In this document: piece after piece, positions 15,668 to 23,445 of the stretch
How positions within the stretch are numbered: position 1 is the stretch's first letter
How the letters are laid out: every line of letters begins with the position of its first letter
NCBI RefSeq assembly: GCF_040371945.1
Contig: NZ_BAABWS010000002.1
Span: forward strand, 186,001-250,000
From: Litorivita sp040371945
Lineage (GTDB): Bacteria > Pseudomonadota > Alphaproteobacteria > Rhodobacterales > Rhodobacteraceae
DNA length: 64,000 nucleotides
Reading direction: 5' to 3'
Position numbers and translations under genes: made by a program
The notes under the pieces: generated by a model
What the model was told of the DNA's origin: nothing
Databases searched by the model: none
Seen by the model: the letters and a program-made list of their open reading frames with translations, nothing else

Positions 15668-16714
15668 TCAGCCGCGCAAAATGTCCAAGAATGCGTCGAT
15701 CTGCGCCCGCTCGATCGCCCAGTCACACACCAGCCGCGCCTCCAAAGCCTCCTGCGGATCGGCGCCCTCAAGGCTGCCCGACCAGACATAATAGGCCGCG
15801 CCCGTATCGTGCAAACGCTGATGCGCGGCGCGCGAGAAGGCGCAAAAAATCATATTGGCCTGCGGCTCGTAAACAAAGGAGGTGCCTTCGATCTGGCGCA
15901 ACCCTTCGGCCAGATAGGCGGCATTGTCATTGGCCTTGCGCGCCGATGCGATCCACAAATCCCCCTCCAGATAGGCCCGCATCTGCAGCGACAGATAGCG
16001 GTGTTTGGAAAACAGATGCGCCCCGCGTTTGCGGCGCAGCTCGAATTCCCAAGCCTTTGAAGGATCGAAGAAAATTACCGCCTCGACGCCCATAAGCCCG
16101 TTCTTGGTGCCGCCAAAAGACACCGCATCCACGCCCGCTTTCCACGTCATTTCCGCCGCCGTGCACCCCAGCGCCACAAGCGCATTGGCAAAGCGCGCGC
16201 CGTCCATATGCACGGGCAGGCCAAAGCCCTTGGCCACATCGCAAAGCCCGCGCAACTCACCGAGCGAATAGAGCGTGCCGCGCTCGGTCACCTGCGTGAT
16301 CGACACCGGCCCGCGCTGCGGCCCGTGCACGCCGCGGGTCTGCTCGCCCGCGATGGCAGCGTGCAGCTCCTCGGCGCCCATCTTGTCGCCCCGCCCCACA
16401 AGCGTCAGCTTCGCCCCGCCCGAATAGAACTCAGGCGCGTTGCATTCATCTTCGTGGATATGCGCCACCGAAGAGCAAAAAATCGTTTGCCACGGGTCAC
16501 TTAGCGTCGCCAGAGCCAAAGCGTTCGCCGCCGTTCCCGTGGGCACCAGATAGACCGCCGCCTCGGGGGCTTCGAATATCTCGCGCAGCCGCGCCGTGAC
16601 CTCCACCATGGTCTGATCGACGCCGTAAGAGGGGGCATATCCGGCGTTGCCAGCGGTCAAAGCCTCCATCACCGAGGGGTGCACGGGGCCTGCGTTGTCA
16701 GAGGCAAAAAACAT
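15668..16714 (-). CDS. ltaE: Low-specificity L-threonine aldolase
   Basis: A 348-residue PLP enzyme that splits L-threonine or L-allo-threonine into glycine and acetaldehyde. The PLP lysine lies in SFGGTKNGLMG. The cofactor-stacking and substrate segments FASDNAGPVHPSV (3-15), VPTGTAANALAL and HMDGARFANAL are characteristic. Its ATG overlaps the ycgN stop by one base (TGATG), making it the last gene of the minus-strand set ribF-ycgN-ltaE. The serine-hydroxymethyl side activity known for this family is possible. Confidence 0.9.
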   Translation of the reverse strand: MFFASDNAGPVHPSVMEALTAGNAGYAPSYGVDQTMVEVTARLREIFEAPEAAVYLVPTGTAANALALATLSDPWQTIFCSSVAHIHEDECNAPEFYSGGAKLTLVGRGDKMGAEELHAAIAGEQTRGVHGPQRGPVSITQVTERGTLYSLGELRGLCDVAKGFGLPVHMDGARFANALVALGCTAAEMTWKAGVDAVSFGGTKNGLMGVEAVIFFDPSKAWEFELRRKRGAHLFSKHRYLSLQMRAYLEGDLWIASARKANDNAAYLAEGLRQIEGTSFVYEPQANMIFCAFSRAAHQRLHDTGAAYYVWSGSLEGADPQEALEARLVCDWAIERAQIDAFLDILRG

Positions 16715-17184
16715 CAGATCGGCTCCTCAATGATATGGTCTTCCCAATCGTCCTCATGGACCTCGAATTCGGGCAGGGTGCGGCCCCTCATCGATACACC
16801 CGCGCGGTGGGTGCTTTCGGGATCGCCGGTGATCAACGGATGCCAATCGAACAAGGGTTTTCCTTGCCAAATCAACCGGTAAGCGCAGGTTTGCGGCATC
16901 CAATAGGCATGTTGATCAAGGTTCTTGGGCGAGAGCACGATGCATTCGGGGACGAATTGATGGCGGATGTCATATTGGCTGCAATGACAGCTTGCGTCGT
17001 CCAGAAGCCGGCAGGCGATACGGGTCAGGGCGACCTCGCCCGTGTCCTCGTCTTCGAGCTTGTTGAGGCAGCATTTGCCGCAGCCGTCACACAGCGCCTC
17101 CCACTCCTTTTGCGTCATCCGGTCGGGGCGCACGGTCTCCCAAAACTTCGGGCGCAAACCGGAGCGGTCGATCGGCTCGCTCAT
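16714..17184 (-). CDS. UPF0260 family protein YcgN (CxxCxxCC zinc/iron-chelating)
   Basis: A 156-residue conserved cytosolic protein. The cysteine cluster LCDGCGKCCL (C32, C35, C38, C39) with further cysteines (CRLLDDASCHCSQY) marks the YkgJ/UPF0260 group, thought to bind iron-sulfur or zinc; no reaction is established. The start MSEPIDRS at 17184 forms an ATGA overlap with the ribF stop; the frame is open for 11 more codons upstream. The tight overlap with both ribF and ltaE shows one operon. A link to flavin or iron metabolism is only suggested by position. Confidence 0.85.
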   Translation of the reverse strand: MSEPIDRSGLRPKFWETVRPDRMTQKEWEALCDGCGKCCLNKLEDEDTGEVALTRIACRLLDDASCHCSQYDIRHQFVPECIVLSPKNLDQHAYWMPQTCAYRLIWQGKPLFDWHPLITGDPESTHRAGVSMRGRTLPEFEVHEDDWEDHIIEEPI

Positions 17185-18119
17185 AGCGCGTCCAAAATTT
17201 GCCGCGCCTTGCGGCAATCCGCGTCCATCTGTTCGATCAGCGCCTCCAGCCCGTCGAATTTCAATTCGGGCCGCAGGAAATCGACAAGCCCGACCGACAG
17301 CGGGGTGCCGTAAAGATCGCCTTTGAAATCAAAGATATAGGTTTCAAGGTTGGGGGTTTCGCCGTCAAACATCGGCCGCACGCCAAGCGAGGCTGCGCCG
17401 TGATAGGTGCCCTTATGGGGGCCTTCGAGCACATCGACCAAAGCCGCATAAACGCCGAATTTGGGTTGGTGCAATCCGGTGATGTTCATGTTGGCGGTGG
17501 GATAGCCAAGCTCGCGCCCGCGCTGCTCGCCGCCGACGACTTTACCCTCGATGCGGTGCCAATGGCCCAGCATCGCCGCCGCGTCGCGCGGACGCCCTTC
17601 GCTTAGCGCGGTGCGGATCGCCGTCGAGGAAACCTCGCCCGTATGGCCTTCGAGCAATTCGGCAATGCTGACGCCAAAGCCCAGTTTCGCGCCAAACGCT
17701 TGAAGGTCCTCGACATTTCCGGCGCGTCCCTTGCCAAAGCAAAAATCGGCCCCGACCACCACATGGCGCAGGCCCAGCCCCTCGTGGATCACCTTGCGGG
17801 CAAAATCTTCGGGGCTGAGTGCCGAAAGGGCGGCGTTGAAATTCAGCTCATATAGCCGCTCGACCCCGAGTTTTTCGAGCCGATGCGCCCGCGCCGCACG
17901 GCCCATTAACCGAAAGGCAGGCGCGTGGGGCGCAAAATATTGGCGTGGATGCGGCTCAAAGGTCATCACCCCCAAAGGCGCGCCGATTTTGCCGCCCTCG
18001 CGGCGGGCAATATCGATGACCGATTGGTGGCCCAGATGGACGCCGTCGAAATTGCCAATCGCGGCAGAGGCGCCGCGGTCGGTTTCGGATACGAAGTGAT
18101 AGTCTCGGATGATGCGCAT
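17181..18119 (-). CDS. ribF: Bifunctional riboflavin kinase/FAD synthetase
   Basis: A 312-residue enzyme that phosphorylates riboflavin to FMN and adenylates FMN to FAD. The N-terminal adenylyltransferase domain carries IGNFDGVHLGHQ (about 21-32) and a later FCFGKGRAGN. The C-terminal kinase domain has ELGYPTANMNI and the GVYAAL strand. Length is normal for the family. It is the first gene of the ribF-ycgN-ltaE overlapping set; a tandem repeat lies just upstream. Confidence 0.95.
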   Translation of the reverse strand: MRIIRDYHFVSETDRGASAAIGNFDGVHLGHQSVIDIARREGGKIGAPLGVMTFEPHPRQYFAPHAPAFRLMGRAARAHRLEKLGVERLYELNFNAALSALSPEDFARKVIHEGLGLRHVVVGADFCFGKGRAGNVEDLQAFGAKLGFGVSIAELLEGHTGEVSSTAIRTALSEGRPRDAAAMLGHWHRIEGKVVGGEQRGRELGYPTANMNITGLHQPKFGVYAALVDVLEGPHKGTYHGAASLGVRPMFDGETPNLETYIFDFKGDLYGTPLSVGLVDFLRPELKFDGLEALIEQMDADCRKARQILDAL

Positions 18120-18154
18120 GGGGCAGGGTTAGCGCCCGAAAGCGGCGCGCGCAA

Positions 18155-18296
18155 GCCCTCAAGCAGCGAAGCGTTAGGGCAAAAACAAGCCCTCAAGCAG
18201 CGGAGCGTTAGGGCACCAACAAGCCCTCAAGCAGCGAAGCGATAGGGCACAAACCTGCCCTCAAGCAGCGAAGCGTTAGGGCGAAAACCTGCCCTT
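18155..18296. repeat. Tandem 34-bp repeat, four full copies plus a truncated fifth
   Basis: A 26-base unit starting GCCCTCAAGCAGCG and ending TTAGGGC (or ATAGGGC) recurs at 18155, 18189, 18223 and 18257 with exactly 34-base spacing. The last copy is cut to GCCCTT at 18291. Eight-base A/C-rich spacers separate the units. Each unit begins GCCCT and ends AGGGC, so it can fold on itself. It lies between the ribF start and the 3' end of the MaoC gene. It is not a CRISPR array because the spacers are only 8 bases and nearly alike. Confidence 0.9.
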
Positions 18297-18346
18297 GGGC
18301 GGGCAGGGGAGGGCGGCGCAAGAGGGCGCGCCGCCATGGGTAAGCG

Positions 18347-18790
18347 TCAGTCGAATTTGCGCGAGGGCGCCAGAACCGTGGCCTCGCCGGCCAGAACCTT
18401 TTTGCCGTCGACTTTACAGATGCAATCAAGCTGCACGCGGCGCTTGGCATAATCGACGCCGATGACCTTGACCTCGGCATAGACCACATCACCCGGGCGC
18501 ACGGGGCCGAGGAATTTGAGCGTCTGGCCCATGTAGATCGTGCCGTGACCGGGCAATTGTTCGCCAATCACCGCAGAGATCAGACCGGCGGTCAGCATCC
18601 CGTGGGCAATGCGCCCTTCAAAGATCGTGTCTTGGGCATAGGCATCGTCGAGGTGCACGGGGTTATGATCGGTGGAAACCTCGGCAAACAGCTCGATATC
18701 GCGGTCGGTGACCTCTTTGCGCAAATGGCGGGTCATCCCCATTTCGATGTCTTCGATACAGATTGTGCCGCGGGGCATATTGTCCAACAT
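18347..18790 (-). CDS. MaoC-like (R)-specific enoyl-CoA hydratase (PhaJ/CroR type)
   Basis: A 147-residue hot-dog-fold hydratase. The hydratase-2 signature is clear: FAEVSTDHNPVHLDDAYA with the catalytic D and H (about residues 40 and 45), then FEGRIAHGMLTAGLISAVIG. PhaJ-type enzymes interconvert crotonyl-CoA and (R)-3-hydroxybutyryl-CoA, linking polyhydroxybutyrate turnover to the ethylmalonyl-CoA pathway. The start at 18790 has GGAGGG upstream. A 15-bp element 67 bases before the start is identical to one before mcd, which supports a role in C2/C4-acyl-CoA metabolism. A fatty-acid-type hydratase is the alternative. Confidence 0.82.
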   Translation of the reverse strand: MLDNMPRGTICIEDIEMGMTRHLRKEVTDRDIELFAEVSTDHNPVHLDDAYAQDTIFEGRIAHGMLTAGLISAVIGEQLPGHGTIYMGQTLKFLGPVRPGDVVYAEVKVIGVDYAKRRVQLDCICKVDGKKVLAGEATVLAPSRKFD

Positions 18791-18856
18791 TAGGCCCTCC
18801 GTCTGGTCCGCGAGGTAATAATTCGCCGCATGGGCGGCTGTTCATGAAACTTTATT

Positions 18857-18871
18857 ACTTTGCAGGTGCAG
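18857..18871. promoter_or_regulatory. 15-bp element shared with the mcd promoter
   Basis: ACTTTGCAGGTGCAG, identical to 4208-4222 and placed 67 bases upstream of the MaoC gene start. In gene orientation the similarity continues past the 15-mer as AGTRATWAA. Confidence 0.5.
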
Positions 18872-18892
18872 AAAATCAACCCCCTATTTGGA

Positions 18893-19768
18893 CTAACGTA
18901 GCTGTCCGATGGTGAAAGTCGGGGAGGCGTTTTCCTTTTCAAGATAGGCGGTTAGGGCCTGCTCGTCAGGGTGCTGGGCGGTTTTCGTCTCGCGCGCAGC
19001 CAGACCGCCGGAGATGAAAAGAGAATCGATATCCTCGCCCATGGCCCCTGCAATGTCGGTATGCAGCCCGTCGCCGACGGCCAAAATCCGCTCGCTGGGC
19101 ACATCACGGCCAAGGCTGGCGAGGCGGCGGCGCGCCAGATCATAGATCGGCGGATGCGGTTTGCCGAAATAGAGGCTCTCGCCGCCCATCTCGGTATAGA
19201 GCCGCGCCAAAGCCCCCGCGCACCATTCGCGCGTCTCGCCGCGGTCGACGACGATATCGGGGTTGGCGCAGAGCAGTTTGAGCCCCTTTTGTTTGGCATA
19301 TAGGAACGCCGCGCGGTTCACATCGGGGTCGGCCATCGGATCGTCAGGGCCGCAGCAGACGATGCCTTCGGCCTCGTCCAGCGGAACGATTTTGATCTCG
19401 ACGGGATCTTCGATCACGCTCATCGGTTCGAAGAATTCCGCGTCGCGCTCCCATTCGCCCATGAAATGCACCTTTGATCCCACGGCCCCGCGAAACATCG
19501 CCGCGCGGGCGCTGTCGCCGGAGGTGGCGATCACGTCCCATGCGTCTTCGGCCACGCCGAATTTACCCAGTTGCACCGCCACGCCCTTGCGCGGTTTGGG
19601 CGAGTTGGTGACCAAAACCACCGTGCCGCCGCTTTTGCGATAGGTTTGCAAGGCCGCCACCGCCGAAGGGATCGCGCGCACCCCGTCATGCACGCAGCCC
19701 CACAGATCGACGAAAAGCGCATCATAGGGGGTGGAAATGTCGGAGAGCGATTGGATAATCTGGGTCAT
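18893..19768 (-). CDS. TIGR01459 family HAD-type hydrolase
   Basis: A 291-residue HAD phosphatase of subfamily IIA (NagD/PGP-like). The nucleophile motif is DLWGCVHDG (first D at about residue 20), in the variant form kept in this family. The second motif is VVLVTNSPKPR, a lysine-bearing cap region follows (YFGKPHPPIYDLA), and the metal acid is in AVGDGLHTDIAGA. The substrate is unknown; sugar phosphates or 2-phosphoglycolate are typical of relatives. I chose the ATG at 19768, which has AAAGG upstream. The much longer open frame to 20245 looks like non-coding extension. Confidence 0.85.
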   Translation of the reverse strand: MTQIIQSLSDISTPYDALFVDLWGCVHDGVRAIPSAVAALQTYRKSGGTVVLVTNSPKPRKGVAVQLGKFGVAEDAWDVIATSGDSARAAMFRGAVGSKVHFMGEWERDAEFFEPMSVIEDPVEIKIVPLDEAEGIVCCGPDDPMADPDVNRAAFLYAKQKGLKLLCANPDIVVDRGETREWCAGALARLYTEMGGESLYFGKPHPPIYDLARRRLASLGRDVPSERILAVGDGLHTDIAGAMGEDIDSLFISGGLAARETKTAQHPDEQALTAYLEKENASPTFTIGQLR

Positions 19769-20000
19769 GGCGGGCCTTTGGGGCTGGAAGCAATATCCCA
19801 GACCTAGCGCTTGGCCGTCCGAAGGGAAAGGGGCGGTTTGCGGGCCTGCTTGCGATTGCGATGGGCGCCGCGCCGTCTTGCGCCGATCCGCATGGTGCAG
19901 CCCTGTCGCCCCTTGATGAATCGCGGCAGGGTTTCCTATAACCGATATGTGCCGCGCCGCTGGGGCGCGTATTGCTGTTTTATCTAGAAAAGGGATTGTT

Positions 20001-20852
20001 ATGAAGAAAGCTATTTTTGGGCTGGGTGCCATTGCTGTCGTTGTCGCAACGAGTGCCGCCGCGAAAGATGAGCAGGCCATGGCCTCCGATGACGTGATCG
20101 CGGCGCAACGCGCCGCTTTGGCCGCTGCCACCGACGGCAAAGGATATGGCCCGCAATCGCCGCGCGATATTTCGACTGCGGCGGGGAACAACACCCGTGT
20201 GTTCAGCGAAGCACCAGCCGCCACCGCGATGAGCCTGTGCGACATTCATTTCCATGAGAACGCCGAACATAAAGGCGGGGAATTTACGACCTATGCCGGC
20301 AATGGTGACGGGCATGGCTACGGGACCGGTTTCAAATATGACGGCACGCTGAGCGCGGCCGAACTGGCGCCCATTGACCGCGTGATCGGCGCGTCCGAGC
20401 ATGGCGATCTGGTGCCGGGTGACACGATCGAAGTGCATTTCGTGCATTCGACGGCCCAAGCGAGCCTCGGCAACAGCCTTGGCACCTGTCTGAGCGAGGC
20501 CATCGGCAATCCGCAACTGCGTGTCGAAACGGTTGTGGCGGTCTTGGTGTCGGAGGGCGGCGCCGATTTCAATCAAATGGCGAAGATCGAACAGATCAAT
20601 GGATTGAACCAAGTGCCGAACCTGCCGGACACTCTGGGCACGCCGGTGGTTTACGAAGGATCGACCACGGGACCCGGTTACAACGAAAAAGGCTCGCCGT
20701 TTCAGGTGACATGGAGCGTGCGCCCGCAGGTGGCCAAGGTCAATATCGGCAGCCTTGGCGATTGGTTGGAGGACAATCCCTTTGACGAGGATCACGCCCA
20801 TGGGGTGCGCAATCTCGTGCTCAATCCCGATCTGCTTTCTGCGATCGATTGA
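20001..20852 (+). CDS. Delta-class carbonic anhydrase, exported
   Basis: A 283-residue protein with a signal peptide (MKKAIFGLGAIAVVVATSAAA, cut near 21). The mature part carries CDIHFHENAEHKGGEF (80-95), with H83, H85 and H90 as likely zinc ligands. This HxH plus H pattern and the spaced cysteines (C80 and C in GTCLSEA) match the delta-type carbonic anhydrase family first known from diatoms and now found in proteobacteria. It would hydrate CO2 in the periplasm. AAAGGG precedes the ATG at 20001. The gene stands alone, convergent with the pyrophosphatase gene. The family is assigned from memory of the motif. Confidence 0.7.
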   Translation: MKKAIFGLGAIAVVVATSAAAKDEQAMASDDVIAAQRAALAAATDGKGYGPQSPRDISTAAGNNTRVFSEAPAATAMSLCDIHFHENAEHKGGEFTTYAGNGDGHGYGTGFKYDGTLSAAELAPIDRVIGASEHGDLVPGDTIEVHFVHSTAQASLGNSLGTCLSEAIGNPQLRVETVVAVLVSEGGADFNQMAKIEQINGLNQVPNLPDTLGTPVVYEGSTTGPGYNEKGSPFQVTWSVRPQVAKVNIGSLGDWLEDNPFDEDHAHGVRNLVLNPDLLSAID

Positions 20853-20927
20853 TGGAACGATCCGCGCTTTGACCGGCGCGGGCCCCGCGCGGGGCCGCCC
20901 CCCGCGCAGATACACCCAAGGATAAAG

Positions 20928-20959
20928 CAAAGGCCGGTGCATCTGCGCACCGGCCTTTG
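20928..20959. terminator. Bidirectional terminator between carbonic anhydrase and pyrophosphatase genes
   Basis: A perfect 13-bp stem, CAAAGGCCGGTGC with GCACCGGCCTTTG, encloses a 6-base loop between convergent genes. Confidence 0.9.
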
Positions 20960-21001
20960 TAGTGTCTGACGGCTGGGCCTTGATGGGCCGCCGCAGTCGG
21001 A

Positions 21002-21922
21002 TCAGACCTTGAGGTTCGGGATGATCTGTTTCTTGCGGCTCATGATGCCAGGCAAGACAACGGCGTCGCCCTCTACGCTGGCGTCAAAGCTCTTCTCGGC
21101 CACGGCTTTGACCACATCGTTTTGCACAAACAGCGTGGCTTCCTCGTTGAGGATATCCACAACAAAGAGCAAGACGTGATCGACGCCGTCTTCCTTGGCC
21201 ACATCGACCATGGAGTTCAAAAGGCTCGCCTTGCGGTCCAGAACGATTTTCGGCGCGGTGGTTTCCAAAACCGAGACGCGGAATTTCACGTCGCCCACGG
21301 CATATTCCTTGCTGTCCATGCGGATCAGTTCGGCATCGGAAAAGGCCGAGACGTCGGATTTGGCTTCGAACATTTCCGAGGCATAGGCGGACAGATCGAG
21401 GTTCAATTCACCGGCCAGTTGCTGTGCCAGCGCCTTGTCTTGGTCGGTGGTGGTCGGGCTGCGGAATTCCAACGTGTCCGACAAAATGCACGACAGCATC
21501 GCGCCTTTGATATTGTCGGGCATTTTCGACGCGTTCTCGCCCATCAGGTTGTGCATGATCGTCGCGGTGCAGGCCAAAGGTTTGATCGTGATGTCGATCG
21601 GGCCGCGTGTTTCCAGACCGCCGACCAATTTGTGGTGGTCGATGATTTGCACGATATTGGCGTCATTGATCGAGGCGGGCAATTCTGCGGGGTTGTTGGT
21701 GTCGACGATCACAACGTCATCCTCGGCGGTGACATCCGCAATGATGGCGGGTTTTTCAAAACCCCATTTTTCCAGCATGAAGGCCGCTTCGGTGTTCGGC
21801 TCGCCCAAAAGGCGCGCCTCGGCGGGGGTGCCGCGCACCTCGCTCAGATACCACGCCCAGATGAGCGGCGAGCCGGTGGAATCGGTGTCGGGGGATTTGT
21901 GGCCAAAAACGAGTGTGGTCAT
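21002..21922 (-). CDS. ppaC: Manganese-dependent inorganic pyrophosphatase (family II)
   Basis: A 306-residue DHH-family enzyme hydrolysing pyrophosphate, needing Mn or Co. The first metal site is GHKSPDTDS (7-15), then VIVDTNNPAEL, the DHH motif in QIIDHHKLVG, and SDTLEFRSPT. The C-terminal DHHA2 part contains the RKASLL and PGIMSRKKQIIP lysine/arginine substrate segments. The start at 21922 has GAGGA upstream. Alphaproteobacteria often use family I pyrophosphatase; the family II type may be an addition or a replacement. Confidence 0.95.
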   Translation of the reverse strand: MTTLVFGHKSPDTDSTGSPLIWAWYLSEVRGTPAEARLLGEPNTEAAFMLEKWGFEKPAIIADVTAEDDVVIVDTNNPAELPASINDANIVQIIDHHKLVGGLETRGPIDITIKPLACTATIMHNLMGENASKMPDNIKGAMLSCILSDTLEFRSPTTTDQDKALAQQLAGELNLDLSAYASEMFEAKSDVSAFSDAELIRMDSKEYAVGDVKFRVSVLETTAPKIVLDRKASLLNSMVDVAKEDGVDHVLLFVVDILNEEATLFVQNDVVKAVAEKSFDASVEGDAVVLPGIMSRKKQIIPNLKV

Positions 21923-22118
21923 GTCGGATCCTCGGGGGTTATTTGACAAAGGCTTTTGAATGATTTCGCCGCCTTATAGGGTGCGAAATCCGCCTTGTCA
22001 CCCGCCAGAAAGTCGCGCGGCGCCTTAGGCGGCAATCAGCCCCGCGCGCGCGCCCGTTCCCGAATGCGCCGTCACCATGTTTACCGCGCCCGCGCGCTTG
22101 TTTTGGCGCGCCGCACGG

Positions 22119-22784
22119 CTATGCGGGTGCCGATGGGGCCGCTGCGGGCCGACGCCGCAGCGAGCCCAAACCGGCCAGCGCGCAAAGCAGCAATCCCCCC
22201 GCTGCGGGCAAGGGGACCTCGGGCAAGGTGAAATCGTCATAATCCACGCCCACGGTGATATGGGTGGCGGTGAATTCGGGATAGCCCTCGCCGCTGACCG
22301 GCCCGTAGGAGGTCATCACCAGCGGATCGATATGCAACCGGAACCCCGTGAGCGCGCCGCTGCCCGTGCCCATATCGAGATCGTCGTCGATGAATTCCTG
22401 ATTGCTCCACAGGTCTTCGTAATCGTCGCTGACCTCGGTGGGAAACTGGTCGCCGCTGCCGCGCAGCTCCAGCGTATATTGAAACTGGATGCGCAGGGTC
22501 TGCGTGCTCTCCAAAGTGATGTGCAGCGATCCAAGCCCCGCGCCTTCGGCGGTGAGCGCAAAGTCGTCGAAGAACACATCGACATACAGCCCGTCGGTCC
22601 CGTCGATCACATAATCATCGCCGCCATTGAGCGCGATCCGCCCCGTGCTGACCACATCGTTGTGGATATCGTCTTCGGTCAGCGTGATCTGGTCTCGGTC
22701 GAAATGCAATGTGATGGCCTGCGCAGGGGCGACGGCGCACAGCAGCGCGATCACAGCGCGAGAGGCAAGTTTGGCGAGGGTCAT
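22119..22784 (-). CDS. Secreted protein with VPLPA-CTERM sorting tail
   Basis: A 221-residue exported protein of unknown function. The signal peptide is MTLAKLASRAVIALLCAVAPAQA (1-23). The middle is acidic and beta-strand-like without a recognised domain. The end, from residue 190, is VPLPAAGGLLLCALAGLGSL then RRR: the motif, one helix and basic cluster of a VPLPA/PEP-CTERM tail, recognised by an exosortase that cuts and anchors the protein at the surface. AGGAG precedes the ATG. Two more such tails occur in the window (32605 and 57283), but no exosortase gene is present here. Confidence 0.8.
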   Translation of the reverse strand: MTLAKLASRAVIALLCAVAPAQAITLHFDRDQITLTEDDIHNDVVSTGRIALNGGDDYVIDGTDGLYVDVFFDDFALTAEGAGLGSLHITLESTQTLRIQFQYTLELRGSGDQFPTEVSDDYEDLWSNQEFIDDDLDMGTGSGALTGFRLHIDPLVMTSYGPVSGEGYPEFTATHITVGVDYDDFTLPEVPLPAAGGLLLCALAGLGSLRRRPAAAPSAPA

Positions 22785-23108
22785 GAAACGGCTCCTTGGG
22801 GTGTGACTATAGGGGCGCAGCCGCGCAGGTCCTTGGCCCGTCGGGGCCGAGGCTTGGCCGCTGATCGTCTTTGCATAGGGCGATTATACACGAGGCGTCG
22901 CGCGCCGTCTCTGCGCGAGATCAAACCGCGCTGCGCCCCGCGCATCTGTCGCGCATCTGTGCTGTGCAAAATTATTCGCGCTTGGTTGTTGACTCGCCCT
23001 CGCCACCTGCCTAGCTATACGCCGTTATCACTCGCGCTAGGTGAGTGATAATAGTCCTCCCCAGCGGGGGACCGAATTTGAAACTTTGAGTTCAAGGGAG
23101 CCTCGAAG
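22785..23108. other. Gap upstream of groES, promoter region
   Basis: 324 bases between the VPLPA gene and groES. The left two thirds show nothing recognisable. The right third holds a likely promoter, TTGACT (22989-22994) with TAGCTA 17 bases on, and the CIRCE element at the expected start of transcription. Confidence 0.5.
23025..23051. promoter_or_regulatory. CIRCE element (HrcA operator) of groESL
   Basis: TTATCACTC, 9 bases, GAGTGATAA: a perfect 9-bp inverted repeat with the spacing of CIRCE. The consensus is TTAGCACTC-N9-GAGTGCTAA, so one symmetric G/C pair is changed to T/A in both arms. It lies 57 bases before the groES ATG. The repressor gene hrcA is not in the window. Confidence 0.92.
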
Positions 23109-23396
23109 ATGGCCTTTACACCGCTGCACGACCGCGTGCTTGTCCGTCGCGTTGAAAGCGAAGAGAAAACCGCAGGCGGATTGATCATCCCCGATAGCGC
23201 CAAAGAAAAACCCGCCGAAGGCTTGGTTGTTTCGGTTGGCGCCGGCGCCAAAGACGACGACGGTGATCGTATCGCCATGGATGTCAAAGCAGGCGACAAA
23301 ATCCTGTTTGGCAAATGGTCCGGCACCGAAGTCACGATCGACGGCGAAGAGCTGCTGATCATGAAAGAATCCGACATCATGGGCATCATCGCCTAA
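23109..23396 (+). CDS. groES: Co-chaperonin GroES
   Basis: A 95-residue GroEL lid subunit; seven copies close the chaperonin cavity. It begins FTPLHDRVLVRRVESEEKT, holds the mobile loop TAGGLIIPDSAKEKP (about 20-34) that contacts GroEL, and ends in the usual ESDIMGII. The ribosome-binding site GGGAG lies upstream. It forms a two-gene operon with groEL 49 bases downstream, controlled by the CIRCE element. Confidence 0.98.
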   Translation: MAFTPLHDRVLVRRVESEEKTAGGLIIPDSAKEKPAEGLVVSVGAGAKDDDGDRIAMDVKAGDKILFGKWSGTEVTIDGEELLIMKESDIMGIIA

Positions 23397-23445
23397 TCCG
23401 ATCGTCGCAATTTAACACTCAATTTTCAGTCAAGGAGAGACGCAT

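Noticed and set aside
18155..18296. CRISPR-like array
   Set aside because: Spacers are only 8 bases and nearly the same in every gap; no cas genes are present. It is a simple tandem repeat.
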